Assembly: GCA_963377175.1 (NCBI GenBank)
Contig: CAUJNA010003035.1
Coordinates: 608,185 to 672,184, forward strand
DNA length: 64,000 nucleotides
Origin: Effrenium voratum
Taxonomy: Eukaryota; Sar; Dinophyceae; Suessiales; Symbiodiniaceae
Reading direction: 5' to 3'
Made by a program: the position numbers and the translations under genes. Below the pieces are notes generated by a model that was given only the letters and a program-made list of their open reading frames with translations, was not told the origin of the DNA and made no database searches. The number at the start of each line of letters is the position of its first letter. The first letter of the stretch is position 1. Positions 55,107 to 64,000 of the stretch are shown piece after piece.

Positions 55107-55193
55107 ACGCACGCGAGTGGGGTAGCATACAAAATAAGGGTGGTTTCCACACTTGCATTACCTTGCTTGGTTGTTGCTTGTACATGGTTGTGC

Positions 55194-55769
55194 ATGGTGC
55201 CTGTTCCTCTATCAGCTGGATCGGAGCCCGCGATACGCCTTGCCTCTTACTTCGACATGGACATCGAGGATTCGAAGCAGCACCCATGGCTCGAATACTC
55301 GGTCTGGCAGGATCAGGAGTGGGTGCGGATCTACACTGCAGGACAGCCTCAGCGATGGCACCACGGAGAAACTGTACCTGATCTACCAGACAATTCTTTT
55401 CGGGAATGGCAGCGGGTGACTGATCCCAATGGGCGCACTGGTGAGCACGGTCAGGCATGGACCATCCGCGACTGGCAGCATCAGGGATACCAGCGCATTC
55501 TGTCTCGAATGGAGTCCTTCACAACTCATCATTCGCATGATCAATCTCTTGGTGAAGTTCGGAATTCCGATGCCATTCCAGTTGAGGAGACGTTCACCTA
55601 TGCTACTCCGTTTTCTCATGGTGATCGCTCGACTGCTTCACAACTCGCTTCAGTCCTCTATGGCGACACTCGTAATGCTCAACGTGGTGATCTCTCGTTC
55701 CCGTCTTCTGAGCGGTTTAGGGCTGTTTCTCGTTCCCCTCGCCGCGGTGGATTTTTTGGTCAACGATAG
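55194..55769 (+). CDS. ORF10: tandem-family protein, member 4
   Basis: 191 residues from ATG 55194. This start keeps YFDMDI, the homologue of YFEYQI in ORF7. An acceptor-like CTATCAG at 55215 lies just inside, so a start at Met 55256 is also possible. Family motifs: EWVRIYTAGQ, NSFREWQRV, IRDWQHQGYQRIL. It is the most divergent member and has an extra segment (HPWLEYSVWQ) before the first motif. The C-terminus is Ser/Arg-rich and ends SRSPRRGGFFGQR. Its stop is 65 bp before the right pseudo-LTR, so it is the last gene of the element. Confidence 0.78.
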   Translation: MVPVPLSAGSEPAIRLASYFDMDIEDSKQHPWLEYSVWQDQEWVRIYTAGQPQRWHHGETVPDLPDNSFREWQRVTDPNGRTGEHGQAWTIRDWQHQGYQRILSRMESFTTHHSHDQSLGEVRNSDAIPVEETFTYATPFSHGDRSTASQLASVLYGDTRNAQRGDLSFPSSERFRAVSRSPRRGGFFGQR

Positions 55770-55816
55770 GGACACGGGGTTGAGCATGTGATCTTCCTGC
55801 GGAAAAGGAGACTTCT

Positions 55817-55835
55817 CGCCCCTCATTGAGGGGCG
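55817..55835 (+). terminator. GC-rich 8-bp hairpin at the right pseudo-LTR border
   Basis: CGCCCCTC (55817-55824) pairs perfectly with GAGGGGCG (55828-55835), loop ATT. It abuts the first base shared with the left repeat. The matching position on the left lies in the assembly gap, so the hairpin may be part of the full repeat. A 3'-end or priming structure is possible; the role is not shown. Confidence 0.45.
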
Positions 55836-56179
55836 TGTGTGTGCGGAGTGACAGAATGCCCTGTCACCACCCTTTCGGTTTCTCAGCAGGGGGGTCACCC
55901 GCAGTCACGACCGGTGACCCAACGAAGAGGGTCGTGACCTGCGCTGATATCTGACCTGATCAGTCAGACGTACCTGCCGAGATGGTTGTGTTGTTCTGAA
56001 TGTCCTTTTGGTCCCCCCCTGAACTGCCGTTGCTTCTGTGTGTCCCTGTTAAAGTAACTACAGGGAAGCCAAGCGTTATGCGAGTCGAACCTCATCATAC
56101 TCGAGACTTATCAGTTGTACTCGAGACTCATCAGTTGTACTCGAAAGATTAGCACTCTCCATTTGGAGTTTAAGTGTGT
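55835..56179 (+). repeat. Right pseudo-LTR of the retroelement
   Basis: Complete right copy: 239 bp at 98.7% identity to the left copy, then a replaced segment (56074-56091) and the tandem TTGTACTCGAGACTCATCAG units (about 56098-56152) up to GAGTTTAAGTGTGT. Beyond it lies GT-rich host sequence (GGGTGGGTGTGTGCC...). Confidence 0.93.
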
Positions 56180-56919
56180 GGGTGGGTGTGTGCCTCTTTG
56201 TGTGTTTGCGTGGTTGTGTGATTGTGGGCTATTGTGTTTGAGTTTCTGTCGTTTCTTTGAGGCTACCCTTTTCACCATGGTTTTGACTGGTGTGAACAAT
56301 GGGGAGTGCTTTGGTGGACCTCTGGAAGAGTCATGTCCAGCCACCGAGGCGTCTCCCTTTTTCCTGGGCTCCAATTCGGAGGCTTCTGGCCCCATTGGCC
56401 ACTCACTTCTTTTGTTTTTGGGGGGGGACCAAGAAAGTATCACAGAAAAACTGATCACCTAAGCTCCCCGTTTTCCACCACCGCCATCTCCAAACCCACC
56501 ACCACCCCGAACTTCGTCCGACTCGGTCCTTGGATTTCTTGCACTTGTCGGACACCGCCGGCGAACTCATTGAGCCGAAGTACCTTGCCAAACCGAAGGA
56601 AAACCCCTCAAACATGGGGCCTCTCTACCAATTGGCGCTTTGCCATGCTCGTTTCGGGTAAATGGAATATGGATCAACGTCCGTGTCCTATAAAAAATAC
56701 ATGTCACCCAAAAAAAAACTCTTCGCAAAGTCGGCGTGGCTGGGAGACTCCGAGTCCCTCTGAGGTAGGTACCAGGACCCCCAATGCCCAGCCAAAAGGA
56801 ACGCTAGTCCCTACAAGTCATAACTTGATATTCATTGCGACATGATTAGTGGGTTATTAGCTCCTCTCGAGATTGGAGTGGGGGCCTATTGTGGGCGCTG
56901 CTGACAACCGTAGGAACAA
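56180..56919. other. No gene; GT-rich start
   Basis: 56173-56232 is GT-rich, continuing the presumed target microsatellite. Frames after it have no recognisable domain. Confidence 0.45.
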
Positions 56920-57048
56920 AGAAAAGCCTCGTCTTGGTTGCCGTTGACCCCTCTGCAAAAAGTGTAGAACTTCTTGTGGGTTCAATGTGGAAAACCATTG
57001 ATTTCCCCGAAAAGTAAAGTCTAAAGATCCAACTCAATAGCCGTAGGA
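56920..57048 (+). repeat. Rep-E interspersed repeat, copy 3
   Basis: CTTGGTTGCCGTTGACCCCT, CTGCAAAAAGTG, TGTGGGTTCAATG, AAAGTCTAAAGATCCAACTC, CAATAGCCGTAGG. Confidence 0.7.
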
Positions 57049-57846
57049 ACAAAAAAAACACGCCTCGTATATACGCCTCTCCATGTTTCGGCACTCTGGC
57101 TTGCGGCTTTTTCAATCTGTTCGGCTTCCGTCGGGTCTCAGTACCTCTCTGAGAGATGCTCTTGGATAAACTTCCCCCGCCGTTTCCATCAGGTATCTCC
57201 TAAGTGGTTTGGATAGGTGGTTTGGACTTGGATGTGAGTCCCTGGTTCCCACCAATCCGAACCAATTAGGGGGGAGCTGCTGCCAGGGGCCCTTCTTTCC
57301 ATGATTAGAGCTAGGCCCAGGTACAGAATGAGTACTTTATTGTTTGCTTCACTTTGAGTCCCTGGTAAAATGTAAAATGTATCCTAAGTCTGCCCCAACT
57401 TCCAAAACGCAAAAGAGCCGAAGGGAAGTCGTGGAACAGAACGAGCGCAAAGACCAAACTTTGCCAGCGCACGAGTCCGCCATTTCCCCAAAGTCCATGG
57501 CCAAGACAACCTCAGCGTCGAAGGACGCGCGGGTGTCTCCGAATGGGGACCCCAGAAAAGGTCGCTTTCTTATTGGATGTCTGCTTCGAGGATCCTGAAA
57601 ACGAGACATCCCCATGTTTAGATATTGCAAGCAGGGAACGTGCTGATCTACTGGCAACATGCTTGATCTCTTCCATTCCCTGGCAATTTCTGTATCAAGT
57701 ACAAGCAGTAACGGCATTTTTTTGCCTGTCGAGAAGCTCCCGTTCATGCCGACGATCAACTTACCCCGAGGCGACCAACTCGTGTTATTGTTGGGAGAAG
57801 TGAGACATTTCCCGGTGGGGTGTGGTTGTCAAACATGGAGTAACCC
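57049..57846. other. No gene supported
   Basis: A - strand frame at 57349-57759 and a + frame at 57344-57598 oppose each other. Neither shows a domain. Confidence 0.35.
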
Positions 57847-57918
57847 CAAAATGGGTTGCCCTGGGAAATGGAAACATGGAGCTAAAACCTGATCTCCTAG
57901 CTTTGACCCATACCCATT
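57847..57918 (+). repeat. Rep-D interspersed repeat, copy 6
   Basis: AAATGGGTTGCCCTGGGAAA, TGGAAACATGGAGC, AAAACCTGATC, TTTGACCCATACCCATTC. Confidence 0.7.
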
Positions 57919-58851
57919 CAGAGTTGCGAATGAAATATTGGACATCAGAGTTCATGTCTACGTTCACGCGGTGCGAAGCCCCAGAGCAGCAAAAAAAGCG
58001 GACCCATCAGCTGCTAAGCACCAAAACCAAATAGACCGAAACGGTGGGTTTGCCACATCTGGACCCATGGTGCTCTGGACCCACAAACAAAACTCGCCAG
58101 CCGGTAGGAGTGAATGCTAGAAACCAAGCAGACTCCCTTGATGTAGATCCCTGCAAACATCACGGAACCACACCTTTTAATCGCCCGGCACCGTTCAAGG
58201 GATTCATGTACCTGGCTCTGGAGCAACCACTTCCAAACGGTTTTCAAAACTACGACTTCCCGTCAAGCTTCCCAGAACCGGGTTGATCCTTCACATGGAA
58301 CATTCCGGGAAACCACCCGAAAGCCGAGGTTCGCGCATGGGAAAAGGAGTATTGATCTCAACCGCCAGGAGTATTGATCAACCCCCATAGGAGTCTGCCT
58401 TAAAATGCGGAAAGCTAAAAAGAGTTGACATCTTGGCTTCCGAGAAAGAAAAAAAAGAGGGAAAAAAGTACCCTCAAGGAATGCCCGCCCCGGCCGGTTT
58501 CATGTGCTTCGCCTTCGCCTCAGCTCCGGGCCGGCAAAGCAAGCAGCACGCGCGCCATGGTCTCAAAGGATCCGGCCAGTTTTACGCCTCGTTGGTCGAC
58601 TGGTTTATGGAAGATGACTGCTGATGGAGCTGTATAGTGGATGTATATCTATATATATATAATGTAATATGTATATATATATATATGTATATATATATAC
58701 AGGGCTATGTTGGGACAGTATGACCATGTCTGGGTGACTGGCAGGGATTTACGGAGACAGTTGGCTTAAACAGTCACCGGCATGTCCAAACCGTGTGCAC
58801 TGGCATCCAGCGCCGCGTCCAAGTAAAACGAAAGACCCGGGCATTCACGCT
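57919..58851. other. No gene; TA microsatellite
   Basis: A (TA)n/(TATG)n tract at about 58643-58701 and an A/G tract at 58446-58470. No coding domain was recognised. Confidence 0.45.
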
Positions 58852-58967
58852 CGGTGGCTTTCTGCTCCCCCTGCTAAAAGGTTAACTTTTAGTGGTTTAA
58901 TGGAAAGTCCATTGGTTGGCAAAAAGTTAAAAGTCCCAACATCCCTTGGCAAAATGCACCAAAGTTT
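58852..58967 (+). repeat. Rep-E variant, long copy
   Basis: CGGTGGCTTTCTGCTCCCCC, TGCTAAAAGGTTAACTTTTA, GTGGTTTAATGGAAAGTCC, TTGGCAAAAAGTTAAAAGTC, AAATGCACCAAAG. It shares both borders with the copy at 3597. Confidence 0.7.
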
Positions 58968-59128
58968 ATTACCGTCGAACCATGTGGCAGGGGCCGCATA
59001 CCAAGAAACCTCCTCCGGGTTTGGGCCAATGGAGACCGAGTGGTCCATGCGTGGCCTACTTTGAGGCCAGCAACCCGTCCGGGTGGTCTTGAGCCACGGC
59101 CCAAGTTGCGGCCGGCCCGAGCCGTTGG

Positions 59129-59252
59129 CATAGGCGTCCTTCTCGGGGGAAATCGAGGGGTTGCCCTGGTAGATGAGAAAAAACATCCGCCAGGTAAACT
59201 TCAGGAGTCGCTATGTATGTTTCTAGCAAAACAACCACAAAGGACACCCATG
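59129..59252 (+). mobile_element. Rep-A foldback MITE, copy 7 (second subfamily)
   Basis: CATAGGCGTCCTTCTCGGGG...CACAAAGGACACCCATG, 124 bp, with the GATGAGAAAA inner block. The flanking 8-mers do not match, so the duplication is lost or an end is rearranged. Confidence 0.7.
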
Positions 59253-61214
59253 GCTGACATTCGCCGCAGGTTCCCCACGCTTTGAATCGGCCATGACAAG
59301 ATCTCGGATGTGGATTTCCGTGGGAACCAAAGGGCGCCCTTTGTTGGCTCTTCACAAAATGGGCGAAAGGGCGCCGGGCCACCGGGCTACGCTGATTAAA
59401 CAGAATTGAGACACCACGATACTGAAGAACATGGAACTGAGAAGGCCGTACAGACCGCGGAAATCCGGCCAATCGACCTGCAAGCAATGAACATTCGCCC
59501 AGAACCCTCGCGTCTCTCACCAAGCACATTTGCGGGGGAGGGGGGGGGGGTGAGGGGGTCCGACTTGACTCGCCATCTTGACATATTCATAAGACCATCA
59601 GTTTTCAGTCCACACAAGAATGCATTGTTAGGATCGGCCTCTTGTGTTGGGGGACTGCTTTTGTAGGTCCATTTAAAAGGCTCCCAAGGCGGATGCTTTT
59701 CAGCTCTTTCGTTTGGGTCCTCCAGATGGGTTCCTTCTGGTGTCCCTTTCAAAATTTTCCAAAAGAGGCTCCAACTATTTTGAGACACCCTCTTGCAGCG
59801 TCCTCTCCAGGGGTGGTTCCACACTGGGATCAAACAAAAACACGGCGACTCGCGTCAACCCACTTTTCGCGAGCGACTCAGCGACTTCGGGATCGGGGAT
59901 CCGAATCCAATCCGAGGCAAGTGTTGGACTTGCAGAGCCTCCCTTCGCATGGTCTCTTCGCCTTTTCTTGGCTGTCCTCAGATCACCCGCGAAAAGTGAC
60001 GAACTTTTAGTGGGTGAAATGGCAATCCCCACTAAACACTACAATGCGAAGAAGCTGGGAACCACCAAGTTAAGGATTAACTTGCCAAATGTGCATGTTT
60101 GGACTACTGCAAGGTAGACTGCATCTCTCGGTTTAGGTCTGTCTTGCGGTGATGATGTTGTTGTTGATGATGATGATGATGATGATGCTGATCAAAAACT
60201 GGAATGTCCATGAACCATGTGCCACGCGCCTCATGGCTTCCGTGTTTGTCGCTTGTTCGCAATCCCGTTCACCAAAGCGATCAGCATGGGGTAGGAACAA
60301 ATAGTTCTACGCCCCCTCCCATCGGGGATCCACTTTTGAGTGTCCCGGGACGCGGTGGACTTCCATTCAGGAGGGTTTTGCAAGACTACTTTTGAATCGA
60401 TTCTTTTTTCTGAGAAAGGGGGGGCTGAGGATTCCATGCCCGGAAGAGGCAGACATGCTTGGCGTTATTCAAGTCTGAGAAGAATGAAACCGAACATGTG
60501 AGTCGAGTTGCTCGCTTCTTAGGCGCCTCGGAATAACGCCGCAAGCAGCCCAAAATCTGAAAGCAACCTGAAAGAGTGGAAGGCGACTTGAGCAGTTTCC
60601 AGGATGAGGTCTAACCAAAGAAGGGCCACTCCAATCCAAAAACAAAAAACAAAAGAGAGACATGGTACTCCAGGAGCCAAACACGAGCACCTTTAAATGT
60701 CGTCCGCGAGCAGGGAGCAGGGAAGATTTGTGTATTACTCGGGTTCCCCAAGGCCCCCATTCGAACGTCAGAAAAGGAGACTTGGTGGGGAAAGCTCCCT
60801 TTGACCTTGTGTCCAAGGAAGGGGAAAAGACCAAGAGTTTGAACTGGATAGAGGGCAGATGGAACTTAGAGGCCCACATGAATATTTCAACTGGGGAATA
60901 GGGAAAGCACTGAACCTCTACCATGGGTTGTGGTTGGCTTGCTTGCAACATCCAGGAAACCAACAGTACTGGATAGCTCATCTTGTATTTAAAATCTTCA
61001 TACAGGCCCGTGTTTTTTTCCACTATCAAAGTCACCTCCTAAGTAATAGGTTAGAGGGAAACACCCCCAGTTGCTGACTTTGATAACCTAACAAAACAGG
61101 CAAAATAATGACCCCAGCCATAGGAATCACAAATTTATGCGTGCGAGTCTCAAACTGGTGGCCCTGAGAAACACGACCCAAGGCGGCCAGGGGGGGTTTG
61201 TTGGGGTCTTTGCC
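59253..61214. other. No gene supported; Rep-E remnant and (GAT)n
   Basis: A Rep-E core lies at 59980-60045 (CACCCGCGAAAAGTGACGAA, TTTTAGTGGGTGAAATGGCA) and a (GAT/GTT)n run at about 60153-60188. A G tract is at 59535-59549. Frames up to 188 codons (- strand 60469-61035) show no recognisable domain. Confidence 0.4.
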
Positions 61215-61305
61215 AAGCTGATCCACGTGCTTAAGCCCTGGGAAAAATCGATGCATATATCCAGTGATTGATTCCCTTAAAACCAACTGGGAAAATAAAG
61301 CATTT
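61215..61305 (+). repeat. Rep-F interspersed repeat, copy 6
   Basis: TCCACGTGCTTAAGCCCTGG, GCATATATCCAGTGATTGAT, TCCCTTAAAACCAACTGGG, AAAATAAAGC. Confidence 0.68.
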
Positions 61306-62387
61306 TGTTCAGTACATGGTGTTTTGTTGTTCTGTTAGATTTCCTTTGAAACCATGAGGTGACCAAAAAAGGACAACACCGGAAATGGAAGGGATGCACA
61401 GGTCCACAGAGCCCATGGGTGGCAACCGGGGACTTTTCGACAAGTTCAAAGCAATCGGAACCTACTCCCTGGAAGTCGTCGACTGGCCAGTGACTTGGGG
61501 CCGATCTGACAAACCAAACACAGGCAAACCACAAGAAATCAACTTGTTCTGGGTGGGTCTTGGGAAGTTAAACTTGTAGAATTTCCCGGTAGCTGCTTTC
61601 CCTGCCCAAATCAAGGAAGTCAACCCTCCCTACCCAAGAGACACTCAAGGGTAAGGGGCGACCCTCGAATGTCCCCGAAAGGAAGCGTCTGGCCCGCTTC
61701 CGCCCAGTAAGAAACCAAGCAGTTGCAGGAATCGGATCCTAATTTTAAGAGCAAGGGTCCAAGGGTCCTGTCGCCCTGGCTTGCCCCTTTTGATCCAGAC
61801 TTCCAGGGTACGCTATCTACATGCCAGACTCGTCCCCTGAAAGCCAGTATGCTTTCAACTTTTGCCCGCACACCTGCTGCAAATCAGCTCCACTCTTTCT
61901 CAGAGCTTTTGGGCAAAACTGATTTGGGTGTGCCTCACCAACGTTGGTGGTTCCTCATTTCCCTTTAAACCCACCCAAGAAGGGGAAGCTCAAAAAAAGA
62001 CACACCCAGCACAGGGCGTGCGTTCTCAACAGCTCCAGTTTTGAGGTCCGGGTGCCCTGTTCTTCTTCAAGCGCTCGGGGACGAGTCCAGAAAAGGCGGA
62101 AGAACGTCTTCCCCTCTGTGCTGAAAGCTGGTAGCGCCAGGAAGCATCAAACACTTGGGTGCGCTTGCCTGCAGCACACTTATTATCAATCCACACCACC
62201 AATTCAGCTTGACCTGATGTAAGAGACGCAACAAGCTCTGCTCCATGCGGAAAGGCCACAGGAACGCCACCCCGGTTGCCTCTCGATCTCCGGGAAGGGC
62301 AAGGGACTGCTGTGGACGACCTTTAGATGTGTCGAACTTTCTGATTCATTTGCAAAACGGTGGGACACTTCAAACAGCTACTAGTCT
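61306..62387. other. No gene supported
   Basis: No recognised repeat or domain. Frames conflict between strands. Confidence 0.35.
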
Positions 62388-62500
62388 TTGCTGGTTCTCA
62401 GCAGGGAATGAGGGAATGGCCGCTGATAAACCGCCCCGCATGATGAACCTTTAAGGGAGTCTCTAGGTTCATTCCTAAACCCTTTGTCAAGGAATGAGGT
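62388..62500 (+). repeat. Rep-G interspersed repeat, copy 3
   Basis: GCTGGTTCTCAGCAGGGAAT, GATAAACCGCC, ACCTTTAAGGGAG, GGTTCATTCCTAAACCC. Related to 17285 and 21198. Confidence 0.45.
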
Positions 62501-63335
62501 TTGTGCGTACCATGAAGTGTTGTTCTTCCCAACAAGTATCACATCCAGAGCATCTGGGCACGCCAAAATCCACTCGTCTGCACGCGATCAGAGGCTTCCC
62601 CAGGGTTTGCCCCCCCAACCAAAACCAAGATGTTTGGCCCCTATGAACCTCAAAATGGTTAATTCATGTTCGAACAGAGCACTGATATCTGCAAGGTGTT
62701 ACCCATATTTCCATGCCGTATATGATTCTAGAATGCGTTCAAGGATCTTCGTGGTCGAGAAATGTGGCGTCCTGGTTTGCAAATCACCTTTACAGGTGCT
62801 CCAAATCCCCTTTGGCAACGACTTCCGGAAAGGTTTCCCTTGACCGAAAGGTCCGACTCCCAGTTTGAGCAACTCACAGAAGGCTGCCCTGTTGGGACGG
62901 TAGCCTTTTGGGAAGGGTTTATGTGGCTCTGTCCTTTTTTCGAGGGTACCCTTGTTTGGTGGTTTAAAGGGAAACCAAGAGGAAAACCGAAAATTCAGTT
63001 TGGATTTTGAAAGTCCAACCGAAAAAGCCCAGCCCAAATGGAAATCAAAAGGATGCCCATTTTCAGAAACTCTCCTACTCGTGTCGCCAGGAGATCCAAA
63101 GCCCATGTGTCGCGAGACAAACTTCTCGAGGCTCGGTCGAGACTCGGAGACCTCACGTGGAGAGTCTGGCTAGTAGCTTCTCGCCTTGCGAAAGAGGCGG
63201 GGTCAAGATGTGCCTGGTGGGTGATTTTAAAGAGGCGAACAAACATGGGTGGTGTTCCCTCCAAATGTGACAAATCCCCACTGAAACCAGGGACACCCCC
63301 ATGTCAATGAACAGGGGTTGATTTCATCTGGGGAC
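62501..63335. other. No gene supported
   Basis: No recognised repeat family apart from a GGTTTAAAGGGAAACC word near 62960 that recurs elsewhere. No domain was found. Confidence 0.35.
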
Positions 63336-63447
63336 CATAGGTGTCCTTTTAGGGGAAATCGATGGGTTTCCCTGATAGATGAGGAAAAAACCACCAGGTA
63401 AACCAGGAATCGCCATCTCTTTTTCGACCAACACGTCCGATTGGTTG
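63336..63447 (+). mobile_element. Rep-A foldback MITE, copy 8 (right end missing)
   Basis: CATAGGTGTCCTTTTAGGGG and the second-subfamily block GATGAGGAAAAAACCACC are present. The element stops at TTTTTCGACCAACACGTCC without GGACACCTATG, so the right terminus has been lost. Confidence 0.7.
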
Positions 63448-63871
63448 GCCCCACATTCCAGATCACACCTACAAGTGGTAACTGGGAGGTGCTAAACTGG
63501 GGGGGTCTCCTCCCAGAATCAAGTATTTTGGGGCTAGATATGGAACAGAGTCAGAGCCTGATTTTGGGAGTACTTTACATGTTAGGCTCAGCAAACGTGC
63601 TTCTCTTGCGGATCTGCCATGTTTGCCTGCAGCCACTCTGGGATGTGAAAGTTTACACATTGAATGCTTATTTGTCTGCCTGGACCGAACTAGATCTCCA
63701 AGATGCAACGCCGCAACATAGAGATGTGTGGCTGGAAGAACGCCGTGGGGAGTTTCGTTTGTGGTTTCAGTGGTCATTCTTCATCCGACTCTTGCTCCAG
63801 CTTGCAAAGAGCTTGGGAGCAGCAGCAAGTTCGGGTGCAGGGGAGATATGGCAGTGGGTCGAAAAAAGGTT
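63448..63871 (+). other. Possible coding segment, unsupported
   Basis: A + frame (63540-63870) reads as a mixed hydrophobic/charged sequence (for example HRDVWLEERRGEFRLWFQWS). It has no known domain, runs into a Rep-D copy, and is opposed by a - strand frame. Not called as a gene. Confidence 0.25.
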
Positions 63872-63960
63872 AACCCCAAAATGGCTTGCCCTGGTACTAG
63901 GAAACATGGACATTCAAACCTGCGCTCCGTATTCTAGTTGAATTTTGACCCACACCCATA
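63872..63960 (+). repeat. Rep-D interspersed repeat, copy 7
   Basis: CCCCAAAATGGCTTGCCCTG, CTAGGAAACATGGAC, TTGAATTTTGACCCACACCC. It is nearly the same as copy 1 in its first block. Confidence 0.7.
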
Positions 63961-64000
63961 TGTTGCTTAAGTGCTGGCAGTCGAAGGGAAGCTTCTGCCC

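Larger units (their letters stand above)
44001..56179 (+). mobile_element. Giant multi-ORF GIY-YIG/RT retroelement (Penelope-like)
   Basis: Visible: direct terminal repeats, ten ordered + strand coding units, a GIY-YIG endonuclease upstream of a reverse transcriptase, and GT-rich DNA on both sides. Known: Penelope-like elements carry GIY-YIG nucleases and pseudo-LTRs. In the permuted Naiad/Chlamys type the nuclease precedes the RT, and insertions into (CA/GT)n tracts are frequent. Large multi-gene PLE relatives are known as rotifer Terminons, which lack the nuclease. Inferred: this is a PLE-class element with an unusually large accessory gene set. All frames are open except one frame change inside ORF2, and the end repeats differ by about 1%, so the insertion is recent. 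The left end is uncertain because of the gap. Confidence 0.8.

Noticed and set aside
55650..55898. Open frame across the right pseudo-LTR, - strand
   Set aside because: A similar frame exists at the left repeat only because the DNA is repeated; it overlaps ORF10 and structured RNA.

Overview
This is a gene-poor, repeat-rich eukaryotic window. It has no bacterial-style operons and no recognisable host housekeeping gene. It holds very many short interspersed foldback repeats, microsatellites and minisatellites, and an assembly gap of exactly 100 N (43901-44000). A dinoflagellate (large repetitive genome, possibly Suessiales/Symbiodiniaceae-like) is my best guess, from the overall texture and one candidate GC-AG intron. 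That is an inference: no spliced-leader sequence or host marker gene is visible.

The one strong biological object is a retroelement of about 12.2 kb at 44001-56179, read on the + strand. It starts directly after the gap in a long (GT)n tract and ends in GT-rich DNA. Its ends are near-identical direct repeats (239 bp with 3 differences, then a variable segment, then about 85 bp of looser similarity). The interior encodes ten ordered same-strand genes. ORF1 is a proline- and RS-rich, Gag-like protein. ORF2 is a GIY-YIG endonuclease followed, in a shifted frame, by a reverse transcriptase whose motif C reads YVDN. ORF3 is an RS-containing protein with a possible ADP-ribosyltransferase-like tail. 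ORF4 and ORF5 are small RS/proline proteins, ORF5 ending in a Myb/SANT-like domain. ORF6 is a polyproline/RS/Cys-His protein. ORF7-ORF10 are four tandem members of one family that I do not recognise. Endonuclease placed before RT, direct pseudo-LTRs and a GT/CA-microsatellite target fit permuted-domain Penelope-like elements (Naiad/Chlamys type), but this coding load is extraordinary for that group. The pseudo-LTR also carries an H-type RNA pseudoknot. Spacers between genes are T/G-rich and many hold AG acceptor-like sites, so the genes may be released from one transcript by (trans-)splicing.

The flanks (1-43900 and 56180-64000) contain at least seven interspersed repeat families, named here Rep-A to Rep-G. 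Rep-A is a foldback MITE of about 110 bp with 8-bp target-site duplications. Rep-B is a foldback with 4-bp duplications. Rep-C is a foldback bounded by CTGTGG/CCACAG. Rep-D to Rep-G lack obvious terminal inversions. Nearly all copies I could see lie in the same orientation. There is also one tRNA-like sequence, several long perfect hairpins, expanded tetranucleotide, 9-bp, 10-bp and 18-bp arrays, and two weak candidate host exons on the - strand. Most long open frames in the flanks are by-products of these simple repeats.
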